Shown: one piece after another, positions 44,211 to 48,549 of the stretch
How the letters are laid out: each line of letters begins with the position of its first letter
Position numbering within the stretch: position 1 is the stretch's first letter
Assembly: GCA_014584605.1 (NCBI GenBank)
Contig: JACTMO010000085.1
Coordinates: 1 to 48,549, forward strand
Length of the DNA: 48,549 nucleotides
Reading direction: 5' to 3'
DNA from: Bacteroidota bacterium
GTDB lineage: Bacteria > Bacteroidota > Bacteroidia > Flavobacteriales_F > PHOS-HE28
The notes under the pieces: model-generated
Database searches by the model: none
What the model was told of the DNA's origin: nothing
The model's input: only the letters and a program-made list of their open reading frames with translations
Program-made: the position numbers and the translations under genes

Positions 44211-45173
44211 ATGCGTCGTGCGGCCGTAGTGCTTGCGGGATGCGTGGCGATGATCGGTGCGACGCAGGCGCAAGACCCGCAGTTCACCCAGTTCTACGCC
44301 AATCCGTTATATCTCAATCCGGCCTTTGCCGGCACGGCCCGCTGCCCGCGGGTGGTGCTCAACTACCGCAACCAGTGGCCGGCCCTCACCGGCACCTTCG
44401 TCACCACCAGCGCCAGTTACGACCAGCACGTGGACGCCATCCTGGGTGGCTTGGGGGTGCTGGTGACGCACGACCAGGCCGGCAAGGGCACGCTGAACAC
44501 CACCACGGCCAGCGCCATCTACAGCTATCAGCTGGCCATCAGCCGCAAGTTCAGCATGAAGTTCGGGGCCCAGGCCACCTACTTCCAGAAGTCGCTGGAC
44601 TGGAGCAAGCTCACCTTCGGGGATCAGATCGACCCGCGCCGCGGCTTCATCTATACCACCAACGATGTGCCCCGCGGGGGCTCGGTGGGCAATGCCGACT
44701 TCTCCGCCGGCGTTCTGGGTTACTCGGACATCTTCTTCGTGGGCATCGCCGTGCATCACCTCAGCGAACCGAACGAATCGCTCATCGTGGGCACCTCGCG
44801 CCTGCCCCGCAAGTACACCGCGCACGCCGGCGCCGCGATCCCTCTGGGCATGCGCGGCAAGTACGGAGAGGCCAAGACCCGCATCTCGCCCAACATCCTG
44901 TACCAGCAGCAGGCCCAGTTCCGCCAGCTGAACCTGGGCCTCTACGTGGACCACGGTCCCATCACGGCCGGTATCTGGTACCGCACGCGCGACGCCTTCA
45001 TCGCCCTCATCGGGTTCCACACCGAACGGTTCAAGTTCGGATACAGCTACGACGTCACCACCTCGAAGCTCACCACGGCCACCGCCGGTTCGCACGAGGT
45101 GAGCGTTCAGCTCCAGTTCAACTGCAAGCCCAAGAAACGCCGCTTCCGCGTGGTCGCCTGCCCCACGTTCTGA
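44211..45173 (+). CDS. PorP/SprF family outer-membrane protein
   Basis: A 320-residue beta-barrel-type protein. The ATG at 44211 begins a signal peptide (MRRAAVVLAGCVAMIGATQAQ); the frame is open 45 codons further upstream, but only this start gives a clean leader. The mature start DPQFTQFYANPLYLNPAFAG is diagnostic of the PorP/SprF family. The body has the expected VLNYRNQWPAL, YSYQLAISRKFSMKFG and GYSYDVTTSKL strands. Family members are needed for T9SS export or for surface localisation of particular adhesins. It precedes gldJ by 25 bases in the same direction, so the two are probably co-transcribed. Confidence 0.9.
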   Translation: MRRAAVVLAGCVAMIGATQAQDPQFTQFYANPLYLNPAFAGTARCPRVVLNYRNQWPALTGTFVTTSASYDQHVDAILGGLGVLVTHDQAGKGTLNTTTASAIYSYQLAISRKFSMKFGAQATYFQKSLDWSKLTFGDQIDPRRGFIYTTNDVPRGGSVGNADFSAGVLGYSDIFFVGIAVHHLSEPNESLIVGTSRLPRKYTAHAGAAIPLGMRGKYGEAKTRISPNILYQQQAQFRQLNLGLYVDHGPITAGIWYRTRDAFIALIGFHTERFKFGYSYDVTTSKLTTATAGSHEVSVQLQFNCKPKKRRFRVVACPTF

Positions 45174-45198
45174 GCTGCGCCCCAACACCCCCTGCACC

Positions 45199-46953
45199 AT
45201 GGACCGCGTTTGGAAGACCGCCCTCCTGGCCGCTCCCGTTGCCCTGCTCTCCTCCTGTCAGTTCGAGAAGAGCGGCGCCACCGGCTGGAACTACAACGAC
45301 TCCAAGAACGGAGGCTTCGAGAAAGCCGCCTTCGAGGAACAGGAGAACGGGCCCGGTCTGATCCTCGTTGAGGGCGGCCAGTTCACCATGGGGCGCGTCA
45401 ACGACGACCTGCTCCACGAGTGGAACCACATCCCCCGCACCGTCACCGTGTCGTCCTTCTACATGGACGAGGCGGAGGTTACCAACTTCTACTGGCTGGA
45501 GTACCTGTACTGGCTGGAACGGGTGTTCGCCGCCGACTACCCGGAGATCTACAAGAAGGCCCTGCCCGACACCCTGGTGTGGCGCAGCAAGCTGGCCTTC
45601 AATGAGCCCTACACCGAATACTACCTGCGCCACCCGGCCTACCGCGACTATCCGGTGGTGGGCGTCAACTGGCTCCAGGCCAACGATTACTGCGCCTGGC
45701 GCACCGACCGGGTGAACGAGATCATCCTCATCCGCGAAGGGCTCTTCGAGCACTACCCCAACCAGATCAACGAGGACCACTTCACCACGGACGCCTATCT
45801 GGCCGGCCAGTACGAGAGCGGCAAGAAGGTGGACGGCGTGCAGGACTTCAACCCCAACCGGGACACGCGCAACATCCGCATGGAGGACGGCATCCTGCTG
45901 CCCCGCTACCGCCTGCCGACCGAGGCCGAGTGGGAGTTCGCCGCCTTCGGGCTGGTGGGCAACACCGTGGACGAGCGCATCATCGAGCGCCGCATCTATC
46001 CCTGGGACGGTCACTGGGTGCGGTACGACAGCCGCAAGAAGGGCGGCTCCTTCTACGGCGACTTCCGCGGCAACTTCATGCGCGGTCGCGGCGACTACAT
46101 GGGCGTGGCCGGGAGCCTCAACGACAACGCCGACGTCACCGCCCCGGTGTTCAGCTACTGGCCCAACGACTACGGCCTGTACAACATGGCCGGCAACGTC
46201 AGCGAATGGGTGATGGACGTGTACCGCCCCTTGAGCCCTGAGGACAAGGACGATTTCCGCCCCTTCCGCGGCAACGTGTTCAAGACCAAGGTGCTCAACA
46301 GCGACGGGGCCGTGCAGGACAAGCACGACCTGGTGGTGTACGACGTGGACGGCATCAAGTACTTCCTGGCCGAGTTCCAGAAGGAGATGCAGCGCAAGGC
46401 CACCCCGGAGGAGGCCAAGCTCATCGACGACCTGCTGGCCGCCATCGACCAGGCCATCGAGTTCAACAACACCCGCAAGAGCGATGCCGCCATGCAGCGC
46501 GTGCAGGACATGGTGGACATGATCAAGGGCCAGGACCTGGAGATCAGCCCCAAGCTGCTCAGCGGCATCAGCGACTACCAGGCCGACCAGCCAGGCGACA
46601 TCCGCATGCGCAACGTCACCGTCGAGGAGAACATCGACCGGCGCAACTACCGCCAGAGCGACAACATCGACTACCGCGACGGCGACATCGAGAGCAGCAT
46701 CTACTACGAGAACCCCGACTTCGAGGGCAACGCCATGTACGACTGGGGCAAGACCACCCTGGTGAACGACCGGGCCCGCGTGTACAAGGGCGCCAGCTGG
46801 GCCGACCGCATCTACTGGGCCAGCCCCTCCACCCGCCGCTTCCTCGACGAGCGCCAGAGCACAGCCACCATCGGCTTCCGCTGCGCGATGACCCGCGTGG
46901 GCAGCCCCGTGGGCATGGGCGACGACAAGCGCCGCAGCAAGCTGAAGCGCTGA
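45199..46953 (+). CDS. gldJ: Gliding motility/T9SS lipoprotein GldJ
   Basis: A 584-residue lipoprotein. The N-terminus has a lipobox (VALLSSC, Cys at 20). The body is an FGE-sulfatase (SUMF1-like) fold: LVEGGQFTMG, YRLPTEAEWEFAAFG, NMAGNVSEWVMDVYRP, YKGASWADR, and TIGFRCAMTR at the end, interrupted by a ~150-residue insertion (~370-520). GldJ belongs with GldK to the ring under the T9SS translocon and stabilises other Gld proteins. It shows no sign of sulfatase-activating Cys chemistry. The gene is followed by a strong terminator and then murF, the order known from Flavobacterium. Confidence 0.93.
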   Translation: MDRVWKTALLAAPVALLSSCQFEKSGATGWNYNDSKNGGFEKAAFEEQENGPGLILVEGGQFTMGRVNDDLLHEWNHIPRTVTVSSFYMDEAEVTNFYWLEYLYWLERVFAADYPEIYKKALPDTLVWRSKLAFNEPYTEYYLRHPAYRDYPVVGVNWLQANDYCAWRTDRVNEIILIREGLFEHYPNQINEDHFTTDAYLAGQYESGKKVDGVQDFNPNRDTRNIRMEDGILLPRYRLPTEAEWEFAAFGLVGNTVDERIIERRIYPWDGHWVRYDSRKKGGSFYGDFRGNFMRGRGDYMGVAGSLNDNADVTAPVFSYWPNDYGLYNMAGNVSEWVMDVYRPLSPEDKDDFRPFRGNVFKTKVLNSDGAVQDKHDLVVYDVDGIKYFLAEFQKEMQRKATPEEAKLIDDLLAAIDQAIEFNNTRKSDAAMQRVQDMVDMIKGQDLEISPKLLSGISDYQADQPGDIRMRNVTVEENIDRRNYRQSDNIDYRDGDIESSIYYENPDFEGNAMYDWGKTTLVNDRARVYKGASWADRIYWASPSTRRFLDERQSTATIGFRCAMTRVGSPVGMGDDKRRSKLKR

Positions 46954-46973
46954 AGCGGCACACCGCTACCTTG

Positions 46974-47006
46974 GGACCCCGGCCGAGCGCCGGGGTCCTT
47001 CGTTTT
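46974..47006 (+). terminator. Strong intrinsic terminator after gldJ
   Basis: GGACCCCGGC (46974-46983) and GCCGGGGTCC (46989-46998) form a perfect 10-bp stem with a 5-base loop, followed by TTCGTTTT. The hairpin ends only 2 bases before the murF ATG, and a -7-like TACCTTGG (46967-46974) overlaps its first base. Confidence 0.8.
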
Positions 47007-47008
47007 CC

Positions 47009-48307
47009 ATGACCACCATCGCCCAGCTCCACGAGGTCTTCCTGCGCTGCACCGGTGTGTGCACCGACACGCGCGCGCTCACGCCCGGCAGCCTCTTCGT
47101 GGCCCTCCGCGGACCCAGCTTCAACGCCAACGCCTTCGCTGCGCAAGCCCTGGAAGGCGGCTGCCGGTATGCCGTGGTGGACGACCCCGACGTGGCCGTG
47201 GACGGACGTTACCTGCCGGTGCCCGACGCGCTGCTGGCGCTGCAACAGCTCGCCCTGCACCACCGTCGCGCCTTCAACATCCCGTTCATCGGCATCACCG
47301 GAACGAACGGTAAGACCACCACCAAGGAACTGGTGTACGCCGTCCTCAGTGCCGACCGGCCCACCCTGGCCACCGAGGGCAACCTGAACAACCACATCGG
47401 CGTGCCCCTCACGCTGCTGAAGCTGAAGCCGGAGCACCGCATCGCCATCGTCGAGATGGGTGCCAGCAAACCGGGCGATATCGCCGAGCTGTGCGCCATC
47501 GCCGAGCCCACGCACGGCTTGATCACCAACATCGGCAAGGCCCACCTCGAGGGTTTCGGCGGGCCGGAGGGCGTGGTGCGCACCAAGACCGAGCTCTACA
47601 CCTGGCTGCGCGAACACCACGGCACCGCCTTCGTGAACGGCGACGATGCCCTGCTGATGGAGAAGAGCAGCAGCCTGCAGCGTGACACCTACGGCACCGG
47701 CGATGGCGTGGACACGTCCGGGAACGCCGTGGAAAGTGAAAGCCCGTGCCTGCAGCTGGTCCTTGAGGCCACCCGGCATACGCACGGGCATTTCCACATC
47801 ACCACCAAGCTCATCGGCAACTACAACGCGCCCAACGCCCTGGCCGCCGTCTGCATCGGCCGCCACTTCGGCGTGCCGGACGAGGTGATCGCCGGTGCCA
47901 TCGCGGAATACACACCGGCCAACAACCGTTCGCAGTTCAAGGACACCGGCCGCAACCAGCTGGTGCTCGATGCCTACAACGCCAACCCCAGCAGCATGGC
48001 CGCGGCCCTGGAGAACTTTGCCAGGTTGCGCAGCGATCGGAAAAAACTGGCCATTCTCGGCGACATGCTGGAGCTGGGTGCTGCGAGCCGGACGGAACAC
48101 GGTGCCATCGTTGCGCTGGTGGACCAGCTCGGCCTGGAGACCGTGTTCGTCGGCCCCGGATTCATGCGGTCCGCGAACGGTCGGCGCTGTTATCCCGATG
48201 TCCGGTCCGCCTCAGCAGCCCTGAAGGATGACGCACTGAAAGATCACCTGGTCCTGGTGAAGGGCTCGCGCGGGATCCGATTGGAGGAGGTGGTGGCGGT
48301 GCTTTGA
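47009..48307 (+). CDS. murF: UDP-N-acetylmuramoyl-tripeptide--D-alanyl-D-alanine ligase
   Basis: A 432-residue Mur ligase that adds D-Ala-D-Ala to the UDP-MurNAc-tripeptide, the last cytoplasmic step in making the peptidoglycan precursor. The N-terminal substrate domain shows TDTRALTPGSLFVALRG; the ATP-binding P-loop is GITGTNGKTTTKE (~100); further Mur motifs are LNNHIGVPLTLL, EMGASKPGDIAEL, and NANPSSMAAAL in the C-terminal domain. Length is typical. It starts right after the terminator, so it may be translated from a short transcript that begins within or after that hairpin, or from read-through. Confidence 0.95.
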   Translation: MTTIAQLHEVFLRCTGVCTDTRALTPGSLFVALRGPSFNANAFAAQALEGGCRYAVVDDPDVAVDGRYLPVPDALLALQQLALHHRRAFNIPFIGITGTNGKTTTKELVYAVLSADRPTLATEGNLNNHIGVPLTLLKLKPEHRIAIVEMGASKPGDIAELCAIAEPTHGLITNIGKAHLEGFGGPEGVVRTKTELYTWLREHHGTAFVNGDDALLMEKSSSLQRDTYGTGDGVDTSGNAVESESPCLQLVLEATRHTHGHFHITTKLIGNYNAPNALAAVCIGRHFGVPDEVIAGAIAEYTPANNRSQFKDTGRNQLVLDAYNANPSSMAAALENFARLRSDRKKLAILGDMLELGAASRTEHGAIVALVDQLGLETVFVGPGFMRSANGRRCYPDVRSASAALKDDALKDHLVLVKGSRGIRLEEVVAVL

Positions 48308-48408
48308 TCGGAAGATCGCGACTCTTGTTCACCGCTGTGGACCTCTTCTGAGAAAGGCACATGTGCGCTCAGGATCGCATGCGTGCGTTCGCAATGGAGA
48401 ACAATATC

Positions 48409-48549
48409 ATACCACTCCTTCAGCATACACAGCCCGCTTGTGTGGTGGCTCCTAAGTTGGTTAACTGAAGATCTGCCCCTATTTCGTCTTCATGCAAGGC
48501 GGAACATGCGCGGCGTAGCGGGCGCTACGGCGAAATGTTCCAACGCGGC
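48409..48549. repeat. MITE-like element, copy R4 (runs off the window)
   Basis: It begins with ATACCACTCCTT, like the complement of the R2 right end (ATACCACTTCGT). 48494-48549 is the complement of R3 38010-38065 at ~51 of 56 bases. It contains the perfect palindrome GTAGCG-GG-CGCTAC. The stretch 48308-48408 after murF holds no gene that I can see. Confidence 0.65.

Overview
The window is high-GC DNA from a member of the Bacteroidota, most likely a Flavobacteriales-type bacterium. It carries core type IX secretion (T9SS) and gliding genes (porU, porV, a PorP/SprF-type gene, gldJ) next to murF, cdd, pdhA and pdhC, an order I recall as typical of Flavobacteriales. Several secreted proteins end in T9SS type A sorting tails. 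Many genes have a TAnnTTTG-like -7 promoter box just upstream of the start codon, the known Bacteroidota promoter signature. I see no tRNA, rRNA or CRISPR array.

Layout. 1-4561: the tail of an unknown gene, then a two-gene unit of a beta-propeller/Y_Y_Y receptor fused to a class III adenylate cyclase and a polytopic membrane protein. 4562-14822: an accessory island. It holds a single-chain restriction-modification (R-M) enzyme flanked by ~130-bp direct repeats, a further 226-bp duplication carrying the 3' end of that gene, two tandem paralogous T9SS cargo genes sharing a near-identical 5' block, a 23-codon relic of a second DNA methyltransferase, an HTH-nucleotidyltransferase/HEPN toxin-antitoxin pair with a palindromic operator, and a MITE-like element. 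14851-17423: hutU (with a palindromic repeat in frame) overlapping ppa. 17415-25706: secreted-protein genes in two paralogous pairs, surrounding an ECF sigma factor gene that overlaps a gene for an unusual protein with an anti-sigma-like N-terminus, one membrane helix, a long Pro/Ala-rich linker and an outer-membrane beta-barrel.

25733-37958: housekeeping genes (pheT, recG, a methyltransferase, pdhC, pdhA, cdd), an ether-lipid pair (alkylglycerol monooxygenase-like plus YhhN/TMEM86 lysoplasmalogenase-like) and a VTC-domain/DUF4956 pair. 38177-48307: ispF-porV-porU read leftward, diverging from PorP/SprF-type gene-gldJ-murF read rightward. At least four copies of a short inverted-repeat (MITE-like) family lie between genes (14660, 20802, 38010, 48409).

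How they work together: PorV and PorU form the T9SS attachment complex that would process and anchor the sorting-tail cargo encoded elsewhere in the window. The sigma/barrel pair could couple envelope state to transcription and is the best candidate for an under-described system. The R-M gene, methyltransferase relic and toxin-antitoxin pair form a small, rearranged defence island.
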